A stretch of DNA of 24,052 nucleotides from Thermoplasmatota archaeon. GTDB lineage: Archaea; Thermoplasmatota; E2; DHVEG-1. The notes beneath the pieces were generated by a model, which saw only the letters and a list, made by a program, of their open reading frames with translations, was not told the origin of the DNA and did no database searches. Both the position numbers and the translations under genes were made by a program. The stretch is from NCBI GenBank assembly GCA_030612095.1, contig JAUWOO010000008.1, forward strand, positions 1 through 24,052, in the 5' to 3' direction. Below, one piece after another: positions 16,528 through 24,052 of the stretch. Numbering within the stretch: the first letter of the stretch is position 1; each line of letters begins with the position of its first letter.

Positions 16528-16797
16528 TTATTTTGGTGGCAATCCTAAGAACCTGTATATCTCCTTTCTCTTTTGAGGATTTAAAGAAACGTGCCATTCA
16601 CCCGTTTTTTTTGATTTAAGGAGAAAATCTCTTTGGTATAACTCTTTGATTGCTTTTTCGACAATTTTTGCTCCTCTAAGATGTGATGGTAATCCTTTTA
16701 CTAAATTTGTTTCTTCAGTATGAGAATTTCCCCATTTTGGGGGTTTCATGGACATCATTTTTCTTAGAATTTTCTCTTGAATTGCTCTTTTTTCCAT
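16528..16797 (-). CDS. Small basic archaeal protein, possibly winged-helix-like
   Basis: An 89-residue basic protein. An N-terminal helix (EKRAIQEKILRKMMSM) is followed by a loop with HTEETNLVKGLPSHLRG. A second helix pair (AKIVEKAIKELYQRDFL) and a short beta segment ending in VSLNPQKRKEIYRFLGL complete it. The helix/hairpin order and the 'LNP.K..EI' ending resemble small archaeal winged-helix-like proteins I have seen in methanogens and haloarchaea, but no name is secure. The ATG at 16797 lies about 30 bases after a TATA box (16824-16832), so the transcript is probably leaderless. It is divergent from the regulator at 16911 across a palindromic spacer, which suggests shared control. Confidence 0.65.
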   Translation of the reverse strand: MEKRAIQEKILRKMMSMKPPKWGNSHTEETNLVKGLPSHLRGAKIVEKAIKELYQRDFLLKSKKTGEWHVSLNPQKRKEIYRFLGLPPK

Positions 16798-16823
16798 TAT
16801 CCATAAGGTTTAAATCTTGGAAA

Positions 16824-16832
16824 CATATAAAG
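16824..16832 (-). promoter_or_regulatory. TATA box of the 89-residue protein gene
   Basis: CTTTATATG on the minus strand, centred about 30 bases before the ATG at 16797, the spacing expected for a leaderless archaeal transcript. Confidence 0.5.
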
Positions 16833-16846
16833 TTTATCTAATATTA

Positions 16847-16864
16847 TGGTATATTAATATACCA
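16847..16864. promoter_or_regulatory. 18-bp perfect palindrome, candidate operator between divergent promoters
   Basis: TGGTATATTAATATACCA is its own reverse complement. It sits between the TATA boxes at 16824-16832 (minus) and 16875-16883 (plus), within about 15 bases of each. A dimer bound here could block the BRE/TFB contacts of both promoters. The adjacent winged-helix regulator is the natural candidate to bind it. Confidence 0.55.
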
Positions 16865-16874
16865 AATTAGAAGG

Positions 16875-16883
16875 TTTTAAATA
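16875..16883 (+). promoter_or_regulatory. TATA box of the winged-helix regulator gene
   Basis: TTTTAAATA, centred about 32 bases before the ATG at 16911, again predicting a leaderless or nearly leaderless transcript. Downstream, TATAATATTATA (16894-16905) is a second, 12-bp perfect palindrome close to the start of transcription. Confidence 0.55.
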
Positions 16884-16910
16884 GGAGAGATGATATAATA
16901 TTATAGTAGA

Positions 16911-17240
16911 ATGAAAGAAACAACTATATTTAGAGCAGCATTAGGAGACTCCCCAGTAATTAGGGTACTTGATTTTTTAATAGAGGGAAGAGGATTAGAT
17001 TATTCACTAACAGATATAACCGAAAATGCAAACATTGGATGGACAACGCTGCATAGAATTTGGGATCGATTATTGAGATTAAAGATCGTTGTTCCTACAA
17101 GAGAAATAGGTAGAGCAAAGTTATTTAAATTAAATGAAGAAAACCCTGCAGTGAAAGAATTAATAAGATTATATGATACATTGCTTTTTCAGGAAACTGA
17201 AAAATATTTTTCAAAAGAAATTGAAGTTATTATCCATTAG
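16911..17240 (+). CDS. Winged helix-turn-helix transcriptional regulator
   Basis: A 109-residue DNA-binding protein of a widespread archaeal winged-helix group. The sequence GDSPVIRVLDFLIEGRGLDYSLTDITENANIGWTTLHRIW covers helix 1 to the recognition helix (about 12-51). The wing follows (KIVVPTREIGRAKLFKLNEENP, 58-79), then a C-terminal helix (AVKELIRLYDTLLFQETEKYF) that could form the dimer. It probably acts as a dimeric local regulator. The start is the ATG about 30 bases after the TATA box. The two palindromes in the divergent spacer make autoregulation and control of the 89-residue neighbour likely. No ligand-binding domain or cysteine/metal site is visible. Confidence 0.85.
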   Translation: MKETTIFRAALGDSPVIRVLDFLIEGRGLDYSLTDITENANIGWTTLHRIWDRLLRLKIVVPTREIGRAKLFKLNEENPAVKELIRLYDTLLFQETEKYFSKEIEVIIH

Positions 17241-17547
17241 ATTGTTTGCCACTCTTTTATTCTTTACAACTCCTGTAACATGCAATGTATGTAACATCCA
17301 CCCCAACATGAACAGCCTGTGAAAGACAAGGTTTTACACCCTAAGATGTCGTCTGTTTATTCATAATAACAATAAATTACCAAACTTTTGATTATTTTTC
17401 CGTCGCTTTCAAGATTGTATTTACCGTAATGTTTATGTAATGAAAATCTCTTCAGATGGAATAATAGGTGCGACATATTTAGGGGAAATATCTCAATTTT
17501 GCATGGTGGAAGGCAATTTGAGGGTTGTGTAGCATTTGGTGAGGTAA
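17241..17547. other. Intergenic region before the PAS regulator
   Basis: About 300 bases without a gene or recognisable RNA. A T-rich stretch (about 17252-17266) may end transcription of the winged-helix gene. ACATATTTAGG near 17473-17483 is a possible TATA element for the downstream gene, leaving a leader of about 45 bases with a GGTGAGG site (17539-17545). A short direct repeat TGTAACAT occurs near 17275-17295. I see no tRNA. Confidence 0.4.
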
Positions 17548-19572
17548 ATGACTGTTGAACCAGACATCGTAAAAATGTTACGAGAAGAAGAAAAACTCGG
17601 CAAATTTGACATGATATCACAACAATTCTCCAGAGAGATTGATAGCTTGGGGGAAGTATCAAAGCAAATTTTGGATAAGGATCCTTTAGTTATTGACAAG
17701 ACCTTGAAAAATAAGGATCTTGAGATAAAATCAAAGAAAATTGACAAATCATCTATTGTTGAATCGCCAGATTTAAAAAAGATTTTTTTTCAAGACTATA
17801 ACGATGTTCTCCTATATTTTGATGCATTTGGCAGAGTACTTAATATTAATGGAAAAGGAATAGATTTATTTGGTTATCCAAAGGGGAAATGCGTTGGAAA
17901 GGTGTTTTGGAAAATACCTAAATTTTCTTTGAGGTGTGATAAACAGATATTTATTGACTCATTCAAAAAGATATCAGAGGAGAAGGGGAAACAAAGTTTC
18001 ATTTGTTCAGTTAATGATAATTTAGATAACGAACACTTTATAGATTTTTGCGCATATCCAATCTTGGATAAACAGAAAATCAAAAATATTCTTTTTGTTG
18101 GAAAGGACATAACCGAACAAAAGAAGATGGAAGATATACTCAGAATTAAGAATCATGCAATTGAATCATCCATCAATGCTATTGCCATTACAGATCTTAA
18201 AGGAAATTTGACCTATCTAAACCCGTCTTTCGTCAAATTGTGGGGATACAATGATGAAAAAGAGATTCTGGGAAATTCTATGCTGAAATTCTGGAAAGTT
18301 AAAGGTAGAACCGTTCACCTAATGGAAACATTGATTGAACGGGGTAGCTATATTGAGGAATCCGAGGCGGAAAGAAAAAACGGGACAACCTTTCATACCC
18401 AATTATCTGCAAATATTGTTAAAAATGAAGTAGGTGAAAATATTTGCCTGATGTATTCATTTGTCGATGTTACCAAACTCAAAGAAGCGAAAAAAGAAAT
18501 AATTCGAACAAAAGAACATCTACAAAACATTATCAACAGCACTTCGGAACTTATAATTACATTCGATAAGAACGGTAAGGTGACCTCCTGGAATAAATCA
18601 GCAGAAAATATTACGGGTTATAAAAGGAGAGAGCTTATCGGGAAATCTGTAAAAGATGTAAAAGTGTTTGTCAATCCCTCTGAATTAATTAAGGCCATAG
18701 ATAACCTATACAATGGACACAAAACAGGATTTGACGAGCTGGTCTTAAAAACAAAAAACGAAGCTAAACACACAATATGTGTCGCATGTTCAGGTATCAG
18801 AGGTGGAGATAAAAAGCCCCAGGGTGCTCTTATTGTTGGAAAAGATATCACAAAATATAGGGAAATTCACGGAAAAATATCACCGGGGAAGAGCTATCTT
18901 ATCACCGATAATAATCCATCTGCCATCTATTCTTTTGAAAATCTAATCAATACAGGTTTTAAGGGTTTACTAATAACAAGAACAGATTCCAAGAATGTGG
19001 TAGACATTGCCCCTTCAAAACAATTCGAAATTTTATTGTTAAACAGGGCCAGACTGGGTAAAATTAGGAATATATCAGATCTTAACGAATTGACAACAAG
19101 TATTACACAATTTACTAGGGGAAAAACCAAATCCGTAATATTATTAGATCGTATTGATTATCTAATAACCCGTTTTTCATTTGAAGAGTTTATCGATTCA
19201 TTATATCAAATTAATAATATCATAGTGAGAAACAATTCTTTGCTATTAGTACATATTAATCCATCAATCTTAGATGAAAGACAAATGTCAATCATTAAAG
19301 AAGAACTACATCCTTTACCCAGTGAACAAATTAGAGACCTACAAATCGATGATAAGTTGTTTCTCATTCTAAAGTTTATAAATCAGCAAAATGAAAATTC
19401 TGTTGCGGTTACCTTTAAAAAAATCAGCAGGGAGTTTTCGATTGTTAAATCCACTACGGCCAGAAAGTTGAAAATGCTTGAAGACGATGGATTGATTTTA
19501 ATACGAAAACAAGGAAGAACAAAAGTTATAACTCTTTCAAATAAGGGAAATAGGCTGTTACATAAAAAGTAG
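17548..19572 (+). CDS. PAS-PAS-PAS-DUF835-winged-helix regulator
   Basis: A 674-residue soluble protein without membrane segments. A charged N-terminal segment (1-75) precedes three PAS domains: about 78-192 (ending FVGKDITEQKK), 198-314 (ITDLKGNLTYLNPSFVKLWGY; ends SFVDVTKLKEAKKE) and 318-438 (FDKNGKVTSWNKSAENITGYKRRELIGK; ends VGKDITKYRE). Residues about 447-592 match DUF835, with SVILLDRIDYLITRFSFEEFI and the helix after LLVHINPSILDERQ; this domain is frequent in Thermoplasmatota-type archaea and looks like a RecA/KaiC-derived fold without a P-loop. The end (about 615-674: VTFKKISREFSIVKSTTARKLKMLEDDGLILIRKQGRTKVITLS) is a winged helix. There is no kinase domain, so I infer a one-component sensor-regulator. 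The GGTGAGG site precedes the ATG. Confidence 0.88.
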   Translation: MTVEPDIVKMLREEEKLGKFDMISQQFSREIDSLGEVSKQILDKDPLVIDKTLKNKDLEIKSKKIDKSSIVESPDLKKIFFQDYNDVLLYFDAFGRVLNINGKGIDLFGYPKGKCVGKVFWKIPKFSLRCDKQIFIDSFKKISEEKGKQSFICSVNDNLDNEHFIDFCAYPILDKQKIKNILFVGKDITEQKKMEDILRIKNHAIESSINAIAITDLKGNLTYLNPSFVKLWGYNDEKEILGNSMLKFWKVKGRTVHLMETLIERGSYIEESEAERKNGTTFHTQLSANIVKNEVGENICLMYSFVDVTKLKEAKKEIIRTKEHLQNIINSTSELIITFDKNGKVTSWNKSAENITGYKRRELIGKSVKDVKVFVNPSELIKAIDNLYNGHKTGFDELVLKTKNEAKHTICVACSGIRGGDKKPQGALIVGKDITKYREIHGKISPGKSYLITDNNPSAIYSFENLINTGFKGLLITRTDSKNVVDIAPSKQFEILLLNRARLGKIRNISDLNELTTSITQFTRGKTKSVILLDRIDYLITRFSFEEFIDSLYQINNIIVRNNSLLLVHINPSILDERQMSIIKEELHPLPSEQIRDLQIDDKLFLILKFINQQNENSVAVTFKKISREFSIVKSTTARKLKMLEDDGLILIRKQGRTKVITLSNKGNRLLHKK

Positions 19573-19590
19573 ATTATTTAACCTATCTCG

Positions 19591-19611
19591 CTCCTTTTTT
19601 GCCCCTTTTTC
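19591..19611 (+). terminator. Oligo-T terminator after the PAS regulator
   Basis: CTCCTTTTTTGCCCCTTTTT contains two T-runs about 25 bases after the stop codon. Such tracts suffice for archaeal termination. No stem is evident. Confidence 0.45.
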
Positions 19612-19621
19612 TGGACATGCA

Positions 19622-19631
19622 CATATATAAA
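19622..19631 (+). promoter_or_regulatory. TATA box of the surface-protein operon
   Basis: CATATATAAA (about 19622-19631) predicts a start site near 19651, downstream of a TTG that would otherwise open the reading frame at 19648. This supports a start at one of the later ATGs. Confidence 0.5.
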
Positions 19632-19680
19632 ATTAATCTATTCAAAGTTGTGTAAAAATAGTTACCTGGAGATGGATGGG

Positions 19681-21942
19681 ATGAAAGATAGAAGAGAATT
19701 TGATGTTAGATATAAGGTAGGAATTAAACTAGTAAGCAGCCAGATAGTGACCGTTATTCTGCTCATGTCGCTTTTAATGGTTACTCCGATATGCGAAGCT
19801 GATTCGGGTCCAACAACATATTTTGTACCGGATGATTATCCGGCAATTCAACAAGCAATAGATGTGGCAAGCAATGGAGATACAATCATCGTCAAATATG
19901 ATACATATTACGAAAATGTGTATGTTGGCAAACAGCTTACTATTATTGGGGTGGGAAGTCCAGAGGTAAATGCTAATGGAGGATATTATGCGTTTGAATT
20001 GCGGGCAGACGGAATAACTCTTGACGGTTTTCATGTAACAAATTCAGGCCCCGGGGGAAATAAAGCAGGTATCAGGGTAACATCAAACAATAACATTATT
20101 AGAAATAATACAGTTAGTGGGAATAAAGAAAATGGAATTCTCCTCTACAAAGGATCCAACAACAATATGGTTTCAGAAAACACGATATCTAATAGCAACT
20201 ATGGCATCCATCTTGAATCTTCTAGTGACAATACAGTCATAGACAATATTTTTGCAAATAATGGCGATGGAATTCATATTGTTTCCTCGTACAATAATAT
20301 TATTGAAGAAAATGCACTTATCAACAACAATTACTATGGAATTCATCTCCGTTTTTCCAACAATAACGGTATTACAGAAAACGAAGTTACAAACAGTATT
20401 GTAGGAATTTATCTTTGGAATTCCAATGAAAATGTCATTGAAGATAATATCGTTAGTGGTAATAGCCTTCACGGCATAGATCTTCGTAATTCCATTAGCA
20501 ATACAATTTATAATAACCGTCTTCTCAACTCAAAAAACGCCTATGATAATGGAAACAATAATTGGAATGCAATTAAAACCAAAGGAACAAACATCTTAGG
20601 TGGTCCTTACATTGCTGGAAACTATTGGAGTGATTTTTCAGGAAGTGACCTAAACTTTGATGGAATTATCGATTCGGTAAACTATATATCTGGAGGGAGT
20701 AGCAAGGATAATTATCCTTTATGCCCTCATGAAAACTATGCACCATATCCGCCCAGCAATCCTGCACCTTCAAATGAAGCAACCAATGTTGATGAAAAAT
20801 CAGATTTAAATTGGGGATGTACCGATCCAGATTGGGGAGATGTACTGACATATGATGTGTATTTTGGAACGACCAATCCTCCTTCAAAAATTGAATCGAA
20901 TCAATCTAGCACAAGCTATGATTTAGAAACCATGGGTGGTGGCACAACATACTACTGGCAAATTGTTGCCCGTGACGATCAAAATCATACGACGGAAAGC
21001 CCAATATGGAATTTCAAAACAAAAAGTACAAGTAGTGGCGGAAGTACCAGACCCCCAGGTGGAGGTTTTACTAACCAACCCCCAGTTGCAGATGGATCTG
21101 CGGGCGGGCCCTATCAAGGGTTTGTAGGGGAAGAAATCACATTTGATGGATCTCTCAGTTATGATTCAGATGGGATTATACAGACATATGAATGGGATTT
21201 TGGCGATAAAACAAAGGAATCTGGAGAAATAGTATCTCATGCATATTCTACGGAAGGTATTTATTCAGTTATTTTAACGGTTACTGACAATCTTGGATTT
21301 AAAGATTCATATGGGACGAGCGCTATCATAAGTAAACCAAATATTCCACCAAGTACACCATATTTAAACGGACCAAAAACAGGGTATAAAGATACAGAAT
21401 GTAGCTACACCACCATATCAACGGATTTGGATAATGATGCAATACAATATATTTTTGACTGGGGTGATACTAAAACAACCACCAGCGACTTTTTACCAAA
21501 TGGGACAAGTTACACAGCAAAACATAGTTGGACTGCTGCTGGAAGATATGTAATAAAAGTAAAGACATCTGATAACGAAACAGAATCGGGAACAACAGAA
21601 CTAATTGTTTTAATAGATGCGCAATACACTGGTGATATCGGTTATCTTATCGACAGTAACGGTGACGGAGCATATGATTCGTTTTATGGCAATGAAACTG
21701 GAGATGAAACAAGTGTTGAAAAACAAGATGATGGAACCTATTTGATAGATAATAATGGGGATGGCAAATGGAACTATGAATATGATTTCACGACAAATCA
21801 ATTAGCGGCATATGCAGATGAGGAAGTCGCAAAAGAAGATAATTTTACATGGATTATAATAACAGTAGGGTTAATGATTGTTTTTATTTTAGTTGCAATT
21901 ATAGGGATATTTAGTAAAAGAGGAAATAAAGGTAAAAGGTAG
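19681..21942 (+). CDS. NosD-type beta-helix protein with Fn3/PKD domains and membrane anchor
   Basis: A 753-residue secreted, membrane-anchored surface protein. After a signal segment (about 22-40), a right-handed parallel beta-helix of NosD type covers about 43-350, rich in Asn ladders (NNIIRNNTVSGN, NTVIDNIFANNGDGI) and ending in the conserved NILGGPYIAGNYWSDFSG. Then come an Fn3/Ig-like domain (about 358-448), a Gly/Ser/Pro linker and two PKD-like domains (about 466-551 with WDFGD; 556-646 with FDWGD). Two calcium-type DxNxDG loops (658-666, 690-698), a TM helix (about 722-744) and a basic tail follow. The ATG at 19681 has GGAG nine bases upstream; 19672 is an alternative. The copper-insertion role of true NosD does not transfer, as no nos genes are present. 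It likely acts in adhesion, carbohydrate binding or the cell surface. The next gene starts 10 bases later. Confidence 0.85.
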   Translation: MKDRREFDVRYKVGIKLVSSQIVTVILLMSLLMVTPICEADSGPTTYFVPDDYPAIQQAIDVASNGDTIIVKYDTYYENVYVGKQLTIIGVGSPEVNANGGYYAFELRADGITLDGFHVTNSGPGGNKAGIRVTSNNNIIRNNTVSGNKENGILLYKGSNNNMVSENTISNSNYGIHLESSSDNTVIDNIFANNGDGIHIVSSYNNIIEENALINNNYYGIHLRFSNNNGITENEVTNSIVGIYLWNSNENVIEDNIVSGNSLHGIDLRNSISNTIYNNRLLNSKNAYDNGNNNWNAIKTKGTNILGGPYIAGNYWSDFSGSDLNFDGIIDSVNYISGGSSKDNYPLCPHENYAPYPPSNPAPSNEATNVDEKSDLNWGCTDPDWGDVLTYDVYFGTTNPPSKIESNQSSTSYDLETMGGGTTYYWQIVARDDQNHTTESPIWNFKTKSTSSGGSTRPPGGGFTNQPPVADGSAGGPYQGFVGEEITFDGSLSYDSDGIIQTYEWDFGDKTKESGEIVSHAYSTEGIYSVILTVTDNLGFKDSYGTSAIISKPNIPPSTPYLNGPKTGYKDTECSYTTISTDLDNDAIQYIFDWGDTKTTTSDFLPNGTSYTAKHSWTAAGRYVIKVKTSDNETESGTTELIVLIDAQYTGDIGYLIDSNGDGAYDSFYGNETGDETSVEKQDDGTYLIDNNGDGKWNYEYDFTTNQLAAYADEEVAKEDNFTWIIITVGLMIVFILVAIIGIFSKRGNKGKR

Positions 21943-21952
21943 GTGATATAAA

Positions 21953-24052
21953 ATGGGATGCAAAAAAGAATTTATTAAGAGTAGTGTAGGAAAGAAGATT
22001 TTAAGCAGCTATATCGTAGGTCTATTGCTATTGACGTCATTCATTGTAGTGATACCAATTGCTAGTGCAGAAGAGGGTTATGACACGATAACAACATATC
22101 TAGATGAAGGAGGAATCAGTCCAGAAACAGAGTTTGAAAATGGGGAATTTGTCATTATTAATGTAACTGTGAACAATACGAAGGGAGATCCGGGAGGGGA
22201 ACCATATAAAATAAATGTTACTAGCGAAACAGGCAAATGGATATGGGTGCATGTTCATGATAATGACACTGAAGGTTCACCTCTGAATGCATACAACACT
22301 AATAATGACAGTATTTACTGGGGTGCATTTCAAATCGGAGAAAATGAAACAAACCAAACTGGAAATCCACCATATCTGCGCTTAGATGATAAAAAATATG
22401 CAAATATATCTGAAATATCTGGGGGGAACTTCGACGGCGATTCAGATATTGCTTTTGCTATCATCACTGCGAATTATAGTGGCGGTATGCCTCCTTTGAA
22501 TACTACCTTAATAGGACATGTTAATGATTCTGGTGGCGACAATCTTGAGAATGTTAATGTTTCTGCGAATAATCAGAGTTATGGTCTGGTGAATTGGACT
22601 TTTACTGATTCTGCTGGTAATTATGAGTTGAATATTACTGGCGGTGGGTATAATATTTCGTTTATGACGGGTGGTTATAATCCTGAGTTTTACCAGAGTG
22701 GTTTTGCTGAGAACAATTCTTATTGGGTGAATAAGACGTTGCATCCTTCTGGTGGTGGCGGTATGCCTCCTTTGAATACTACCTTAATAGGACATGTTAA
22801 TGATTCTGGTGGTGGTAATCTTAAGGATGTTAATCTTTCTGCGAATAATCAGAGATATGGTCTGGTGATTTGGACTTTTACTGATTTTGCTGGTAATTAT
22901 GAGTTGAATATTACTGGTGGTGGGTATAATATTTCGTTTATGAAGGGTGGTTATAATCCTGAGTTTTACCAGAGTGGTTTTGCTGAGAAGAATTCTTATT
23001 GGGTGAATAAGACGTTGCATCCTTCTGGTGGTGGCGGAGAAGATCCCCCTTACCCAAGTGAAGTCAATATCACCGTTTATGGTACAGTTTATCAGGATAA
23101 CACACCTGATATTTCTATCCCCAATGCCAATATATCAGTAAGAACCAAGGGAAATCCAAATGATATTTTGAATACCACAACAGCCGATAATGACGGATAT
23201 TTCTCGATGGTATTTCAACCGAATATGACTGCAACCAGTCAGGGTAACGGAGAAGTTGAATTGATTATTGAAGCTGAGGGATATGAAACTTGGGATAGAA
23301 TTGAAGGTATTTGGTGGCTTATGGATGATATGGGTTGCATGTGGGAAGTTGACCATATTTATGTTGATAAAATATGGAATACAACGAATTGGGTATCTGG
23401 TTGGGTTAAAAATGAAACAGGTGCTCCGATAAAAGAAGCACATGTTGAAGCAGATGGTCCTTATTATTTCTATAATGAAACATCAACAAATGAAACAGGA
23501 TATTTCACAATGAAAACGATTAGTGGTGATTTTGAAATCCGTGTTGGGAAAGACGGCTATTTTACAAGCTGTACTGAAATTTACATTGATTTCAGTTACC
23601 CAGTAATGGACCCATTAACAATTTATCTTGAGGAAATCCCCGACTATACTGCTTGGATAAATGGAACATTAACATCTAATGGTACCCCGCTTCAATATAC
23701 CGAGATAATGCTATTCGATCCTTCTCATCCTAATGAGGGTGAAAAAGAAGACATGCCATTGACAGATGGAAATGGTTACTTTAATATTTCAACATATCCT
23801 GGTGAATTCAAATTAGTAACAACAGCAAGAGTAATTGGAAAACAAATGGATGCACCGCCGATAGGCATCGGTGGATATCAAAATGATGTTTTCAATGTAA
23901 CAGTAAATGAAGGCGAATCAAAAAATATCGATATAAATCTATCAGTAGCATCACCTGACAATATATCTATTGATATGGCTTTTTCCAATTGGAGTTATGG
24001 CGCTGTTGCCATGACTAGAGCAATAATTGGCAATGCAAAAATCATAAGAACA
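21953..24052 (+). CDS. Sequon-rich secreted protein with carboxypeptidase-regulatory-like repeats (partial)
   Basis: An open frame of 700 codons from the ATG at 21953 to the window edge; the 3' end is missing. AGGTGA (21941-21946) lies six bases upstream and overlaps the end of the preceding gene's stop region, so the two form an operon. A signal peptide (about 17-41, ending PIASA) precedes an N-terminal domain (about 45-175), then two 92-residue tandem repeats (177-268, 269-360). Further beta-sandwich units follow, with the GxV..ETGAPIKEAHVEA..N..GYF pattern of carboxypeptidase-regulatory/CnaB-like domains (about 365-470, 480-560, 562-660). N-x-S/T sequons are very frequent, which suggests heavy N-glycosylation. 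It is probably a surface or secreted stalk-like protein. A catalytic domain could lie in the missing part. Confidence 0.85.
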   Translation, partial: MGCKKEFIKSSVGKKILSSYIVGLLLLTSFIVVIPIASAEEGYDTITTYLDEGGISPETEFENGEFVIINVTVNNTKGDPGGEPYKINVTSETGKWIWVHVHDNDTEGSPLNAYNTNNDSIYWGAFQIGENETNQTGNPPYLRLDDKKYANISEISGGNFDGDSDIAFAIITANYSGGMPPLNTTLIGHVNDSGGDNLENVNVSANNQSYGLVNWTFTDSAGNYELNITGGGYNISFMTGGYNPEFYQSGFAENNSYWVNKTLHPSGGGGMPPLNTTLIGHVNDSGGGNLKDVNLSANNQRYGLVIWTFTDFAGNYELNITGGGYNISFMKGGYNPEFYQSGFAEKNSYWVNKTLHPSGGGGEDPPYPSEVNITVYGTVYQDNTPDISIPNANISVRTKGNPNDILNTTTADNDGYFSMVFQPNMTATSQGNGEVELIIEAEGYETWDRIEGIWWLMDDMGCMWEVDHIYVDKIWNTTNWVSGWVKNETGAPIKEAHVEADGPYYFYNETSTNETGYFTMKTISGDFEIRVGKDGYFTSCTEIYIDFSYPVMDPLTIYLEEIPDYTAWINGTLTSNGTPLQYTEIMLFDPSHPNEGEKEDMPLTDGNGYFNISTYPGEFKLVTTARVIGKQMDAPPIGIGGYQNDVFNVTVNEGESKNIDINLSVASPDNISIDMAFSNWSYGAVAMTRAIIGNAKIIRT
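22481..23032 (+). repeat. Two 276-bp in-frame tandem repeats
   Basis: Copy 1 is 22481-22756 and copy 2 is 22757-23032, each 92 codons with no gaps. I count 12 mismatches, about 96% identity. The unit starts at GGCGGTATGCCTCC and ends in HPSGGG. Codons inside the repeat are T-rich (GGT, TCT, TTG), whereas the flanks prefer A-ending codons. Confidence 0.95.

Noticed and set aside
16224..16619. A plus-strand open frame of 131 codons
   Set aside because: It runs antisense across the polC upstream region and the end of the 89-residue gene, has no ribosome binding site and no recognisable domain.
17241..17547. A tRNA or other stable RNA in the spacer
   Set aside because: No cloverleaf, T-loop GTTCRA or CCA-adjacent acceptor pairing was found by eye; only short A+T-rich repeats are present.
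19681..21942. A nitrous-oxide reductase maturation role for the NosD-like protein
   Set aside because: No nosZ, nosF, nosY or nosL is nearby, and the PKD/Fn3 stalk with a C-terminal anchor fits a surface protein; the beta-helix alone gives the similarity.
22508..23020. Two nearly identical minus-strand open frames of 78 codons
   Set aside because: They are shadows of the 276-bp repeat in the opposite strand; the plus-strand frame has a signal peptide and continuous coding.
22481..23032. A CRISPR array or IS-type direct repeat
   Set aside because: There are only two copies, long, adjacent, in frame and without spacers, inverted ends or a transposase. It is an intragenic duplication.

Overview
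The window is chromosomal DNA from a euryarchaeon. The evidence is an archaeal-type uS12-uS7-EF-2 cluster, the replicative helicase MCM, the large subunit of DNA polymerase D (absent from Crenarchaeota), an archaeal 7S SRP RNA with helix 6 and helix 8, TATA/BRE promoters, GGTGA-type ribosome binding sites and archaeal lipobox and surface proteins. The A+T-rich DNA, the two-component genes, the PAS-DUF835 regulator and the NosD/PKD surface proteins together resemble uncultured Thermoplasmatota-type lineages. That placement is an inference from gene content, not a measurement.

Layout. (1) 247-2376, minus strand: an actin/MreB-fold ATPase preceded by a four-helix membrane protein. (2) 2552-5818, plus: rps12, rps7 and fusA, a short 'str' translation cluster with its own TATA box. 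(3) 5922-9289, minus: a PotD-like lipoprotein, a dCache-HAMP histidine kinase and a stand-alone receiver, apparently one operon. No ABC permease or ATPase genes are next to it, so it reads as a sensory module rather than a transporter. (4) 9507-9863, plus: an unrecognised small protein. (5) 9905-16167, minus: replication and secretion core (mcm, SRP RNA, a small two-helix membrane protein, polC). (6) 16528-17240: a small basic protein and a winged-helix regulator, divergent around an 18-bp perfect palindrome. (7) 17548-19572, plus: a soluble PAS-PAS-PAS-DUF835-winged-helix regulator. (8) 19681-24052, plus: two surface proteins in tandem, a NosD/Fn3/PKD membrane-anchored protein and a sequon-rich secreted protein that runs off the end of the window.

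Several starts were moved to sites with a good ribosome binding site: 1314, 6326, 9507, 12013, 12660 and 19681. The mcm start matters most, because a longer reading would run into the SRP RNA gene.

The most interesting points are the PotD-like/histidine kinase/receiver module, the actin-like ATPase paired with a membrane protein, the DUF835 one-component regulator, and a recent 276-bp tandem duplication in the last gene. The two repeat copies differ at 12 bases, 10 of them amino-acid-changing, and three of the changes remove N-glycosylation sequons.
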